From Amphimedon queenslandica (lineage: Eukaryota > Porifera > Demospongiae > Haplosclerida > Niphatidae), in contig NW_003546337.1 in NCBI RefSeq assembly GCF_000090795.2, positions 149,277-207,627 on the forward strand: a DNA stretch of 58,351 nt, written 5' to 3'. Below, in pieces: positions 35,146-52,014 of this stretch. Position 1 is the stretch's first letter. The number at the start of each line of letters is the position of its first letter. The notes under the pieces were generated by a model, which worked only from the letters and a program-made list of their open reading frames with translations, was not told the DNA's origin and ran no database searches. Position numbers and translations under genes: made by a program.

Positions 35146-36795
35146 TTATGATATCGTAATGTCCTCCATTATGATTCCCATCTCTTCGTCTGTCGTCACG
35201 CCACTGAGCGGGACCATGGCTATAGCATGGACCAGTATCAGCACAACTGATGCACCTACACCAGACACAATAGTGTTTAGAAGAGAGAGAGGGGGAGAGG
35301 GAGAGAGGGGGAGAGGGAGAAAGAGAGGGGGAGAGAGAGACTTACCTACTATCCAGAATATAGTAGAGCCAGCTCCAGCGATATAGAAGACAGGTATTGC
35401 TATGATACCTAAAGCAGTGTACACTTCAGCTGGACTGAACAATCTACCTGTACAGGAGAAAGGTCATACATATAAATCAATAATAAATCAAAAATTTCTA
35501 TGTAATGTGTATAACAATTGATCGTCAAGTGTGGGCCAAAGTCCATTGGTCTTTGGCCAAATTTCGCCAAAAATGAAAAGGAGAGAATTCTTTATTTTTA
35601 TAATTTTATCTGATGCATATACATGTTCCTATGTTGTGTAGAAAGTTTGAGCTGATTACGATCAAATTTAGATTTTTTATGAATTTTTAAAGTTGCTCCA
35701 AAATCAAGTCAAATTCCCTGTACTATAGTACATGGTCTCGGGCCAAATTTCGCCAAAAATGAAAAGTAGAGAATTCTTTATTTTTATAATGTTATCTGAT
35801 GCATATACATGTTCTTATGTTGTGTAGAAAGTTTGAGCTGATTACGATCAAATTTGGATTTTTTATGAATTTTTGTCGCAAAAATTCTCTTCTCTTAATA
35901 CACAAAATGATGCTTTTCTCTCCACATTCCTAATATTACTATTAATAATAAGTCATACCTAATATTTTAACATTTTCTCCTTTGTTCTTGATACTAACAA
36001 ACCAGTAGGTTAGGACACAAAGAGCAAGAGCTATCAATAATATTGGATTAGAAATACTAGAAGAGAGAAAGAGAGAGAAAAAATATTTTAATTATATATA
36101 GCATTTCTATAATGCATCACCATTATAAAGATCACTCAATGCCTTACTGTATATATATCATATATTTCACAGTACAGACTATTTGAATTGTAATGTATAT
36201 TTAACTTACACACAATAAACTGTGAGAGCCAGGAACACAAAGAGATAATTAATATAATAATGTTTAACGTTAGCAAAGAGTCTTGTGGTAGCCTCGCCCA
36301 CGCCACTGGGTCTGCTCAATCTTCGAAAATTAAAAAATTGACCCCAGGAACGGGACCCTATAAACATATTAATAGTAAATAATAATAATAATAGTAATAA
36401 TAAATTTGCCAGAATTTGTAACCAGCAACAACAACATTAAATTACAATTGTGCAATTATTACAACTTTTAATTAATTGCAATTAATTAAAATATATCACA
36501 CCTACTAATTTTATTGCATCATCATACATTATTTATTAATTTTTATTTTTTTTGTTGTTGCTTGTTGTTTACCTGAGTGTTTATTCTGAAACCATTCCTT
36601 CCCTGCCTTTAGTTTATCCATAAAGTATCCGGTTCCTCCTCCTCCGTCTCCCCCCGTCCCCCCCGAAGAGACCTCATCAGTGGTTGTTATCAGTGTAAAG
36701 GACTCGAAGGAGTCTCCTCCTTTAGACTGAGGCGGGACTAGACCAGGAGCAACACTCATGTTTCTTGAAAAACTCTCCCAATTGCTTCGAGCCAT
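35146..36795 (-). CDS. RABAC1: PRA1-family prenylated Rab acceptor
   Basis: PRA1/PRAF1 proteins are four-helix membrane proteins of the Golgi and endosomes that bind prenylated Rab GTPases and affect their membrane delivery. Five exons join in phase: 36795-36573, 36357-36210, 36056-35959, 35447-35346 and 35255-35146, giving about 226 residues. Family motifs: FRRLSRPSGVGEATTRLFAN, VKHYYINYLFVFLALTVYC, ISNPILLIALALCVLTYW, FYIAGAGSTIFWIVG and the last hydrophobic segment SVVLILVHAIAM, followed by an acidic end. The hydrophobic segments come in two closely spaced pairs as expected. The N-terminal region (Gly- and Ser-rich, about residues 20-60) is longer than in human RABAC1. The gene is head to head with PSMD9, with 78 bases between the two ATG codons. 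Confidence 0.93.
35520..35885 (+). repeat. ~186-bp satellite, subfamily B, in an intron
   Basis: Two units with TTGGCCAAATTTCGCCAAAAATG, ATGTTGTGTAGAAAGTTTGA and AAGTTGCTCCAAAATCAAG, and one CCCTGTACTATAGTACATGG at 35719-35738. Located between exons 3 and 4 of the PRA1-like gene. Confidence 0.85.
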
Positions 36796-36873
36796 CAACC
36801 AATCATTGTTCCGATTGAGGGGCGGGGCTGGTAAAGTAGGCGTGGCTCAATCAATTAACCACGCCTATTTAAA
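36796..36873. promoter_or_regulatory. Bidirectional promoter, PRA1-like / PSMD9
   Basis: 78 bases between divergent start codons, containing GGGGCGGGGC (a GC box, 36820-36829) and two CCAAT-like sequences (CAACCAATCATT on the plus strand; GATTGAG as the reverse near 36847). There is no clear TATA box. The assignment rests on geometry. Confidence 0.5.
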
Positions 36874-37706
36874 ATGGCGTCCGTTCAAGATCTCATGAAA
36901 CAGAAGGAAGAAATAGAGAAAGAGCTATCCATTCACTCCCAGACGCTGGAGCAAGTAACTAAATACATACTTCTATTAATATATGGACCTTAGAACAGCT
37001 CAGTAGGTATGGACGGGCCGCTAGTTGATAAAGAAGGATATCCAAGATCAGATATTGATGTATATGAAGTCAGAAGAGCTAGGAATAGGATTATATGTGA
37101 GTAAGTTAATGTATCCGGTATCTAATAAAGAGTACCTCCAGGTCTACGTAATGACCACAAGAAGATAATGTCTGACATTGAAGAGAAACTCTATGTGATC
37201 CATGCAGAGGCCAGGGAGGCAGGGACAGTAACATCAGGAACAAGATCAAGCAAAGAGAAGAGACTGGAACCATTTGCACGAGTTACCATGGTAACAGAGG
37301 GATCCCCTTCCAGCATAGCAGTGAGTAAAAAATAAGAAAATATTAATAATTAATGATATTTAATTTAGGATTTAAGAGTAGGTGATCTATTGCTAGAGTT
37401 TGGTTCAGTAAAAGGTGATAACTTCACTAATCTATCAAACATATCATCAGTGGTACAGCACAGTGTTAATGTAAGGGGTACTTGCCTGTTTGACTGTTGT
37501 TTATCCTGTTACTATAGCAACCACTGAGGGTGGTGGTGTTAAGAGATGGTATAATGGTGTCTGTTAGCTTACGCCCTCAGGAGTGGAGAGGGAAAGGGTT
37601 ACTGGGGTAAGGAGGAGTGAGGATTAGTTCATCATGTCTCCTCTTTCTCTCTTCCCCTTCTTCTCATTGTAGATGTGTTATTAGTCCAATTGGTACAAAA
37701 GACTGA
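36874..37706 (+). CDS. PSMD9: 26S proteasome assembly chaperone PSMD9 (p27)
   Basis: PSMD9 is a PDZ-containing chaperone that helps assemble the ATPase base of the 26S proteasome. Six exons join in phase: 36874-36954, 36994-37096, 37142-37320, 37369-37470, 37518-37606 and 37673-37706, giving about 195 residues, slightly under the human 223. The N-terminal helical hairpin ([20 protein letters not shown]) is followed by [19 protein letters not shown] and LRNDHKKIM, all hallmarks of the family. The PDZ-like part has [40 protein letters not shown] and [14 protein letters not shown]. Introns are 38-66 bases, close to the practical minimum. Confidence 0.96.
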
Positions 37707-37983
37707 AGTTGAATGGACATTAATGTAATGAGATACTTGCTGCTGCAGCTGACTTTAAAATGGTTAATAACAGGACTGCACCTTTATAATTATTATACTC
37801 AGCAAACTACAATTATGCAGCATAAAAGTCTAGTTCCACTAATCTACTTCAAACTAGATCTACTTAGCTATAACAAAGTCAACTAATAATTACATGTACA
37901 GTACTGAAAACTGGTTGAATGCCCAGCTCATATGGGATGTACTTGTCTTTTCCTCCTCCTATATCCTGTTTGATAGACACTAC

Positions 37984-40900
37984 CTACTTCAACTGAACTC
38001 TGCCTCCTGTGTTCTTCTGGTGCTTGTTGAGGCTGGGTAGACTGTTTCTCAGTTGTACTCTCATGATGCTATTAACAGATGAATACTGGGCATCATGTGT
38101 ATGCAAGAACACTATAGTACCTCATAATCTGGTAAAGATTTGGCTCTATACAGTGGGAAAAAATCAATAGAATTGGCTTTGACCTATTATATATAACAAT
38201 AATGTTGGATTTGCAGCAGTATTATACCACAAGTACCTGTTCAAAAACATACTTCTCCATGGCACTACGATCTTTTTCAAGAAGAGAATTTACATGTATA
38301 ATGAAATACATGTACTCCCACATGTTATGCTCTTCTTTTACATGTCTCTTAAAATCCTTCAAGGAAATTGAAGTTTTAGCTGTTATAATCTATTGAAACT
38401 TACTTTGTTAAATCTGCCTCTTTCGATATTGCAGATGAAACACCTACTTTCATTATCTTTTTCAACTTCATCCTAAAATTAATATTATATATAATTAAAT
38501 AAGGAATTGGTAACTAGCCTGTTTTTGTCTCATTTCAGAAAATCTATCCACAAGTGTAGCAGTGATGATGCTAAGGCCAAGTGTTGTGACAATGATAAAA
38601 AATATAAGATCATAGGATGTACGAAAAACATATAGTTTAAAGTCAGGGGGGTAGTCACTAGGACGAATATCAAGTTCCTATAGTTAAAGTAATTAATAGT
38701 TCAATCAGAGTAACATAACATACAGCTCCTAAGGTGCTCAGTAGTCCCAAATGCAATACAGTAATGAAACATTGCCACAAACTACCACAGAACTGATCTC
38801 TCTCTTCTGAGAAGTAATTATTCAAGAAAGCAAAACTGATGACAGCATAAATATAAATAAAAATAAAGCACAGCAAGAAGACTGAGGCCAACTGTTTGAC
38901 TGTACAGAAAGAATTTTTAAAACCATATTAATAAATAATAAAGAACTTACTGCTTTTTTTAACAGCCCTTGAAATAAAAGACATGACCTCTAACTGTAAA
39001 AATGGATAGAGCATGCACAAACAGTAAAGGTATCTTAGCCCTGGAACAGGAATCCATGCCACTGATGAACAGATTGTGAAGAAGATACGATACATTGTCT
39101 GAAAACTAATCCAAGATCTTTGATAATATTCATTAGCAAGAGTGTGCTTGTCATTAACTACAGGCTTTTTTATATATTTGGAAAAGCGTAAGTAGATTTG
39201 ATGACTTAAGTATTTGCCTAAGATTATCTTCAAGAAACTATATCTAAAAATTTAATTATTAACAAAAATATAAATTAAATACTTACAATAGTTTTGTACT
39301 AATAAACTCTCTCAAATTTTTGCAACTCTTATAAAAGTATTTAATCATTGTACTAGAAAACTCTCTCAAATTTTTGCAATTCCTATAAAAGTATTAAATC
39401 AACATAATTATCACCAGTACGAAATGTATATATCAATTAAATACTTACAATAGTTTTGTACTAAAAAACTCTCTCAAATTTTTGCAATTCTTATAAAAGT
39501 ATTGCATCAACATAATTACTGCCAGTATGAAATGTATAAAGCCAAGAATGGTCAAGGTTGCTGTAGACCACATTGGTATATCAGGATACCAGATGGGCTG
39601 GAAGTACATTGGACTGCTACTGGTACTGTTGTTACATGTTTCATTGTATGTTTCATTGACTGTACAGACTCCATTAGGCATATTGTAACTGTTATATTAG
39701 AAATAATTAATTAAAATTAATGATAATATTGCCTTACTCTGGTGGAGTATTTACTGTAAAGAGAACAAACAAATTTAATAAAATTGTTAAGATTATTAAT
39801 AGCCATTTGCTAAATAAAACAACACAAGAACTCGTTTTATATTGTTACCTAAGCATACCTTGAATGCAACAATGTAAGACTGCATAAATCCTTGTTATTT
39901 ATCAGATTATGCTGCAAAGTAGTATAATCAAACATGCATCATTTAGTCTATACTTTCTGTTTGTGAGTTCTTTTCACAGCATTTGCCCATTCAATAAGAT
40001 CAAATAGCTTTTCTTCAGAAGTGCTTCTTTTGATTTTGGACTGAATACCATTCTTTCCTTTAATCTGTTATATAATGTATAGTTAAAAAAATTATGTGAT
40101 AATAGTGAGCTTACATGGAAATTTGCAGGAAAATATATCCGAGATATTGTCTCTTTTTCTTCACTTAATTTATAAACAATTTCAACACTTTTAGTCCTAA
40201 GCTGACAGTAATCCCACATTTCTTTAACAATGTCAACTGCAAGATTTATAATACATGATAAATGTAGGTAACAATTTGTGCATATTAGACCATACCTAAT
40301 TCATTAATAGTTGTTTCTTTATAATCTGCAATTTGCATCAAAATGTGATATGATCTAAGCAATAAAGTGTCCTCTGATTTGCTTTGTATTGATTTGCATG
40401 GACCAAAACTTAACTTCCACAAATTTAGCATTTCTTTATGCAACCCAGTTATATCCAATTGACTAGTTATACGATTGGCTAAATCCCATGAATTTTCATC
40501 TATTTCCTCCAGCATTACTTCTAGCAACTTAAGACATGAGGACTTCAAACTTGTTTTTGCCTATTGTTTAATATTCATTATTATTATTCTTACAATTAGT
40601 ATTCTTACTAGTTTCATTTTCAATATGCCATTGATAGATACAACAACTTCACCTTTAAAAGCTATATCTTGATTATCATAATTTCCAGTACACATTTTTA
40701 TCAATGCCCAAACAGTTTTTTGTGCCATATCATCCCAATAAACTTCAGTATTATTGCAGTGTTTAGAAATATAGTAAAATATGAAAGAAACTTGACTAAC
40801 AATAAAACCCTATAAATACCAAAAATATATCAGTTATATCTAATAGTAATGAAGTTTTACCTTATTTCTCATTGCATCTTGCATTTCCTTCTGCTGTCTA

Positions 40901-43900
40901 TCACACAGCAAACAAATAACATCTAATGCAGCAGTAATAATATCCACAATGTCCTAGAATAACAGCCACAAAGTAAAATATCATAGTTTTACCAACTTGT
41001 AATGGATCAGTTGTGCTGTTTTGCCTGTTTCTCCTACAATAAAATAATAAAACAACTATTTATTATAACACTAAGTTACTTTGCTTTATTAATGACAAAA
41101 TGTGCTTCTCCTAACAGTTGATGTATTTTCTCTATTAGAGTATAATCATGTTCTTTACAACAATCAACAATCTTTGTCTGAATATTTTTTGCTTCTTTTT
41201 CATCTTTAATTACAGAATTTTGATCAGAATTTAGACATTGCAGCACTTTCATCACTGCAATAACAATTTCAATATTTTGATCTTCTGCTAGGAGATCAAA
41301 TAGCTATAAAAAGTTATTTTTAATTAATTATAGTGCTATGGGGCTCACATTTGCTTTGTAGTTACCAGTACTAGTAGTAACATCATCTGTACCAAAGAAT
41401 AATATGATCCTAACAACTCTACACATCATAATTACTGGAGTATTTGATCAGTTTACTTAGTTTGTGAAGTATCAAAATGTTGCTTTTCTTTTGTACTTTG
41501 CTTCATTTGTTCAATCAGTGTTTTTAATGTTCTCAATATTGTTTGCTCTAAATCAAGTCTTTTTAAACAAGGAAGGGGGTCTATTTTTTGCTGGTTGATT
41601 AAACTCCTGTATAAATAGACCTCTTACATTACAATGAACTTAATGCTTACTTTAACAGGGAAACAATATTATGTAAAGTAAATCTATGGATCAAAGAATT
41701 GTAAGTAATTCAGTTATAAGAATATTATACTCACATTGAATGTTTCATTAACTCTTCATAATTTGGCTCAATTAGCTGCAAAGGTTCCCCATTTTGTGCT
41801 TCATCAGCAGGAGATGGACATGGTGGATTAATCATTAGCTACATTTAGTTTTAAATACACAATAATGACTTAAATATCCTCACATTTGGGTTCCTCTTTT
41901 TTAATAATAAGTCAATCTTTTCTATGCATTTGAACTTTGACAGTTGCTTTGATACACACTTCCATTTATCCCTAAATTTCTAAAACAATAGGTTTCTCAA
42001 CATATGTTGTAAAAATGGTGCAAATTAAAATAGAAGAAATGCAATAAATTAAATACAATAATATATTATGTAGCATAAAATGTTCTGCTTACTAATAAAG
42101 TGTTTTTAATACCATAAAGCTCAACTTCAAAATGTTCTGATAAAACAAATTGTGACAGAAAAGGTATTACACCATAAGTGATATAAAATAACCCCATGAC
42201 TTTTGTCATTCTTTTGTTTATATTTTGCAGATACATAATGCAATTTGATCTGTCGGCATCCTGGGAAGTCACTTCCCTTCCTTTGTCAAAATTTTTTATT
42301 GTAGATACTATATGTGACCAAAGGCTCCTAAAAATTTAAAATCCTTAAACAACAGTCTGATAGTTACATAATATACTTATATTGTGCTGACGATGAAGTA
42401 AATATTTTCTTATTCAAGTAAGTCCAAGTCAAAATACAAAGATATGGTATTTTTCTATGACTTAGTATACTTGGATTTGACAAAATTCTACCACAAATAA
42501 AAATTAGTAGCTACAAACATTTAATCTGCTTACTTTATGAGCTCATTAAAAGTAAATAACTTCATAGCAACTAATCTGGCATATTGACATTCTCCACTTG
42601 CACATGATGCCAAGAGATCAGTTATATTGAGAAGAAGGTGACATTCATTCTTTTGCCTATCAGTTTTGTCCTAAATTGATGCACTATAGTATAGACCTAC
42701 AATCAAAAATACTTACACATTGAAGAATTTTTAGCCAATAAGTAGCCTTGCTTTGCTCTCTCGGGCACAGAACATGTTGTAAATAGTCATTAGAATGCTT
42801 TGAAATCAGCTGTGCAATATGTTCCTGTGCTTCTACTTGATCTGAGTTCTGCTTTATAAGCATAAATTAAAGTAATTGAATGTAAGTTGATTTACTTCAA
42901 TTATAGTTTGAAGCACAATAGTCCACTGATAATGGTCAAATGGGCCAATAATGGCAGCATATAATACCTTCCCAAGATCATATTTTGTCAGTTTATTGCA
43001 AACATAAGTATTGCCATAAAAAATCTGACAAATTAGAAAAATAAACCACTCCTTGCAGACACTAATACACTAACCTCATTAATCAGGCATATCATATCAT
43101 TTGTGACTTGTTTAAATTGAAGAAAATTAGAAAAATAAAGGAACATTTCATTTCGGATCTAAAGTAAATTAAGCATGATCTGATAATTTGAGTAAAAATC
43201 TCACCTCTTTATTTGATGCAGCAATTCCTCGTAACAGTTTAAAACAACAGCAAAGTAAATCTACAACTTCTTCATCAATTCTGGAATAAACAATGTGCTT
43301 CAAAGCATATTCAAGAACAATATGAAACAATCCTATATAATTGTTGTGATGAGCACAATTAGGCATTTATTTTGACACTCACCAGAGTTATAGACAAGTG
43401 CAACATTACGAGGGGAAACAGAATTATCCTGGCTGGTAAAACCCTTCAAAAAATTAATGATGTCTTTTTTGCTATTTTTGTCATTCAATAGCATTTTTTT
43501 AATCAGTAGTAAATTTTCATCTGTCATAAGGTCACCATTCCCTTTGCTGGCTAGAGCACTCTTGCTTCCATCAGTCTGCTCCTTCATATAAATTTCAAAA
43601 ATAAGGGATGCACTCATATAACTGATACTACAGTCTTCATTTGCAACTAGCTGNNNNNNNNNNNNNNNNNNNNNNNNNNNNNNNNNGTGACATTTAGAAG
43701 TCTTGTGTGAAGATGCATGTACTCTAGTCTGGCCACGTGACCAGAATCCTGTTAGCTCAATTTCATTACTATGGAAACAAAAATTTTGAAGTATAATCAC
43801 AATCATGCTATGGAAGCTGAAACAGAAATAGGCAGCACTTATGCATACTGAATTACTGATTACTTTGTGCCAGTAGATTTACTGGTTGAACTTTGATTCT

Positions 43901-46900
43901 AAAAATACAACTTAAAAATGCAAATATGCTCTGGTACTTACATTCGAATTCACAGGTAAAGCTTTGTACTTTGTAAAAAGCAAATGAAGTAGTAATAGCA
44001 ATTGATGCACTTCAGAATCAGTTGGATCCCTATGACCTATAGAAACATCAGTGTCATTCACATTATTTTGATTCTCATCACCATGAGTCATGTCAATAGA
44101 AACTTGATCAGGTCTAGGCTCATTAGCATTAGCTGGCCTTCTATTGGCATACTTTTTAAGGCACTCAATAATATTTTGAATGCCATTTTCAAATTTACCT
44201 ACTTTTGAAATAATAACTATTCAAAATATTAATTGTACCATCTTTCATCAATAATTGTTTAGCATCAATCATAAAGGCATTCTTCAGGTCATGAAATTGT
44301 TCCACAAGAATTGTAGGGGCTTTTTCTGTGTCTGACTGTTCCAATGATTTTTCATATATTTTCTCTACACATTAATATGATTGTACTGGGTCATATATTA
44401 TAGGCAAACTTTGAATGTGCGGGTCAATAGTTTGTGTTGGTTCACTATCCTATGTACATGTATAGAAATTGATGATCATATAACTATAATTACATACCAC
44501 TTCTTCTTGAGAAACTTTTGTAACACAAAGATAAAAACATTTACTATGGCATAAAATAAATGTCATGTAAATTATGTATACATAATTTAATTTATGTATA
44601 CATAATTTAATTTATATACCGGTGATTTTTAACTTGCTTTTTTACTAGTAGTTCTTTTATGACAACACCCAAATTCTAGAAATAAAACTTTTCAAAATAA
44701 AATCGGCAATAAAGCTTTTATACTCTTAGCATGAATATAAAGCTAGTTCTACATTGTTTCTCCTCTAACTAAATCATCTTTTTTTCTATTTCGTTTTGAA
44801 TTACACACATGGGTACTAAGGTTTCGCCTTTGTCTTGCAACCTAAGTAAATATGTCATATGTTAAGATGTGATCACCAAAACTTTAGCTACATACATTAT
44901 GTAGGAGTCATACAAGAATGAGCTGAGCCCTAAAGCATAGTAGCTATCCATCAAAAGATACTTCTTAACCTATACTTATCAATTATGTTTATTGTAACAA
45001 CAATATTAATGACCTGTAACACTTTAAATTGGCTTTGCAACACACCCGAGTCTTCATTAGCAGTAAGCTTTAGAAAAAAGGTAAAATTTATTGCTTACAA
45101 AACTTACATCAAAACGTTTGCCTTGCCCATGTCGTATTCTCACTGTAATATTAAACATTATTACTATATAATCTGTAATTACTTACAATCGACAGATAAA
45201 TACTTTGAACTTTTTACATGTTGAAAAGTAACTTTATCAAAATCACATACTTCCTAAGAAATATCACACTTATAAATAATTTTCTTATGCAAGTACCTCA
45301 TGGTCTATTGACCCAGAAACTGACAAGACTTTAAAAATCACATTTGATTCATTTTCTTCATTAAAATCACAAAGAACAACCTATGAATTGAACAAGACCA
45401 ATAAACAATCACATAATACATTAATGGTAACAACCTTTTGGGCAGGGCTAGATTTGATAGCTAAATACTTGAAGCTGAACAACTGTTTAATTCGACATTC
45501 CTCTCCAAACAGAATTGGAGAACCTACATGCACGAGGTTGCCATAGAAATAAAAGAATTTTAGTAATAGCTATACCAAATGGTCCAGAGACTCTCTCTAG
45601 CTGAAAGAATGCATCACCATATTCTGGTAACTTCTTAAATGATCCTTCCATGAATTTGCATAAATCAACTATTGTAAGAAAAGATGATTAAACTCAACCT
45701 TTTAGTGAATTATTTCTGCTTGCTAGCCAATTACCTTTCATCCCTTCCTTGCCATGACCCTCTTTAGTTAATGAGTACTTTGGTTGTTCATCAGGTTGTT
45801 CTATCCTGCTCTGTTGTTCTATCCCACTCTGTTGTTCAGTTGGTTCTTCAAGTGAGCGGCCATAAGAAGCACTTGGTTCTTCAAGAGGCCTGGTACTCTC
45901 AATCTCATCAATTTTGCTACTAAAAAATGATCCTGTAGCACACAGATATCCCTCAATATTCAGAAGAGTAGATATAATGATTGGACTGCCCCCCTATATG
46001 ATTACAATTATTACTAGTCTACATAACAATTAGTACCTTTATACTTTTTGAATTCTGTTTATGACAATACATTTGGACATCAAAAACAGTTCCATTTGCT
46101 TTTAATGTTGGTTTATAGCTGTAAGCATTATGTCATGAAAATAAGTGTATGTTTCTTTACATACCATTTTCTTTTTTGTACATAATTAAAATTCACAAAT
46201 AAACTAGATCTATTACACTCAAGCTTTATTGGATCATTATCTTTTAGCTATAAAAATGAATATAAATCAGATGTATACAATTACATGCAAATATACATAC
46301 ACACTTACTAGATTACCCCATTCTAACTCGTGGTTAGGAGAAACAACTCTAAACAAACTTTTAGCATCATCAGATGATGATAGCTTCACTTCCTACAAAT
46401 ACAAATAATTACCATCACCAGGCACAACAAAGAATTTAGATAGAACTTACATTTTCGTCATTTGCTATCAAAAATTTATCAGAAGCTTGATGCTTCACCT
46501 ATATGCCATAATTATTGCAGTGTTTAATGAATAAGATCATAACAACTAACACAGATAACACTGCCATAAGCAATCTTTTCTGTCTCTTCACTTTTAGCTT
46601 TCTCTTTGCTTGAACTGTGTTTTTCTTTATTTTCTGATTCCTTTTTAAGAGTAATACTAAATGCAGCAACTATGTATATAGTAAATTTTCTATAAATAGC
46701 TGAGTCAAAATAAATTAAAATTCTTACAGTCAGCAACTTTGATCTTTTCTTTTGAAACAATGCTCAAATCAAGGTCAGAAGTACTATGATTATTATTACT
46801 TTAATTATGAGCAGGTATTACACTTACCTGTTAGGTTCACTGTACACATAGCCAGACTCAAGTGGACAGTAAAGTTGAATGATGTCTCCATCATGAAAAT

Positions 46901-46925
46901 ATAACGGAGTGTCCTCTGTAGCCAT
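37984..46925 (-). CDS. ITPR: Divergent inositol 1,4,5-trisphosphate receptor
   Basis: ER calcium-release channel homologue. More than 40 short exons; clear ones include 46925-46828 (start), 46798-46728, 46669-46551, 46498-46451, 46392-46309, 46247-46165, 46118-46037, 38899-38724 (pore) and a terminal exon with stop 37984-37986. The N-terminus (FHDGDIIQLYCPLESGYVYS) is the suppressor domain. MIR-like repeats follow (CRIKQLFSFKYLAIK; KVTFQHVKSSKYLSVD), then long helical repeats (RIH region). The RIH-associated part includes DIVDIITAALDVICLL and the coupling region WDYCQLRTKSVEIVYKL ... ETISRIYFP. The membrane domain contains HFILAVIMLMQYFY, FFTICSSVAWIPVPGLRYL and LLCFIFIYIYAVISFAFL. The C-terminal linker keeps CFICNIERGRFN and HVKEEHNMWEYM, the paired Cys/His site of IP3Rs. 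The locus allows at most about 2,500 codons, shorter than vertebrate IP3R (~2,700). The usual GGGVGD filter is not found. A 33-base gap interrupts one exon. Confidence 0.88.
39286..39500 (-). repeat. Tandemly duplicated exon end in the IP3R gene
   Basis: The coding stretch YFYKNCKNLREFFSTKLL with its donor (exon end 39449) recurs twice more towards the 3' side: a damaged copy near 39340-39410 preceded by a copy of the HFILAVIMLM codons, and a third copy (YFYKSCKNLREFISTKLL) ending at a second good GTAAGT donor at 39286. Both donors are phase 2 and could splice to the exon starting TATAGTTTCTTGAAG near 39245. Confidence 0.8.
43654..43686. other. Assembly gap (33 N)
   Basis: A run of N interrupts an IP3R exon or exon-intron boundary. 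Flanking reading frame is open on the 5' and 3' sides, so the gap probably hides coding bases or a short intron. Confidence 0.99.
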
Positions 46926-47402
46926 ACTTACTGCAAGCAGAAGACAGACTGTAAAGAAATGTTAATCTTCAAAAAACAAGAACAGAATCATGACTTGTAA
47001 TAAATATCATTAAAGGGAACTCCTTCTCACAAGAGAATACTTTGATGCTAATAATGAAGTGCTAATAATTGATAAGAAAGAATTACTGACATTCAAAGGA
47101 AGTCCATTCCCATGTAACTCTAAGAAATCATGAATGAACATCAAAGAGGCACTATTTGCTCATTTTTACACAATAATGGTCATTTGCTTTGTAGAATGAC
47201 CAATGACTAGCTAAATATGTAATTCTTTCACCAATTATCAGTAGTAGTTGGTTAATGATCAAAATAATAAAAAAGGCATGAAGAATGATTTTAAGAGAGA
47301 GAGAGAGAATGTATATAGTATATGATATAGAAAAGGATTAGTATAGATATATATATTGTAAGAGAATAAATATAATAATAATAATAACAACAACTAAATT
47401 AA
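46926..47402. other. Interval between the IP3R 5' end and the DYRK1 3' end
   Basis: About 480 AT-rich bases with no exon seen. It should contain the IP3R promoter and the 3' UTR border of the kinase gene: both genes are on the minus strand, IP3R downstream of DYRK1. A short GA tract lies at 47294-47307 and an AAT tract at 47370-47386. Confidence 0.5.
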
Positions 47403-52014
<4,612 letters not shown>

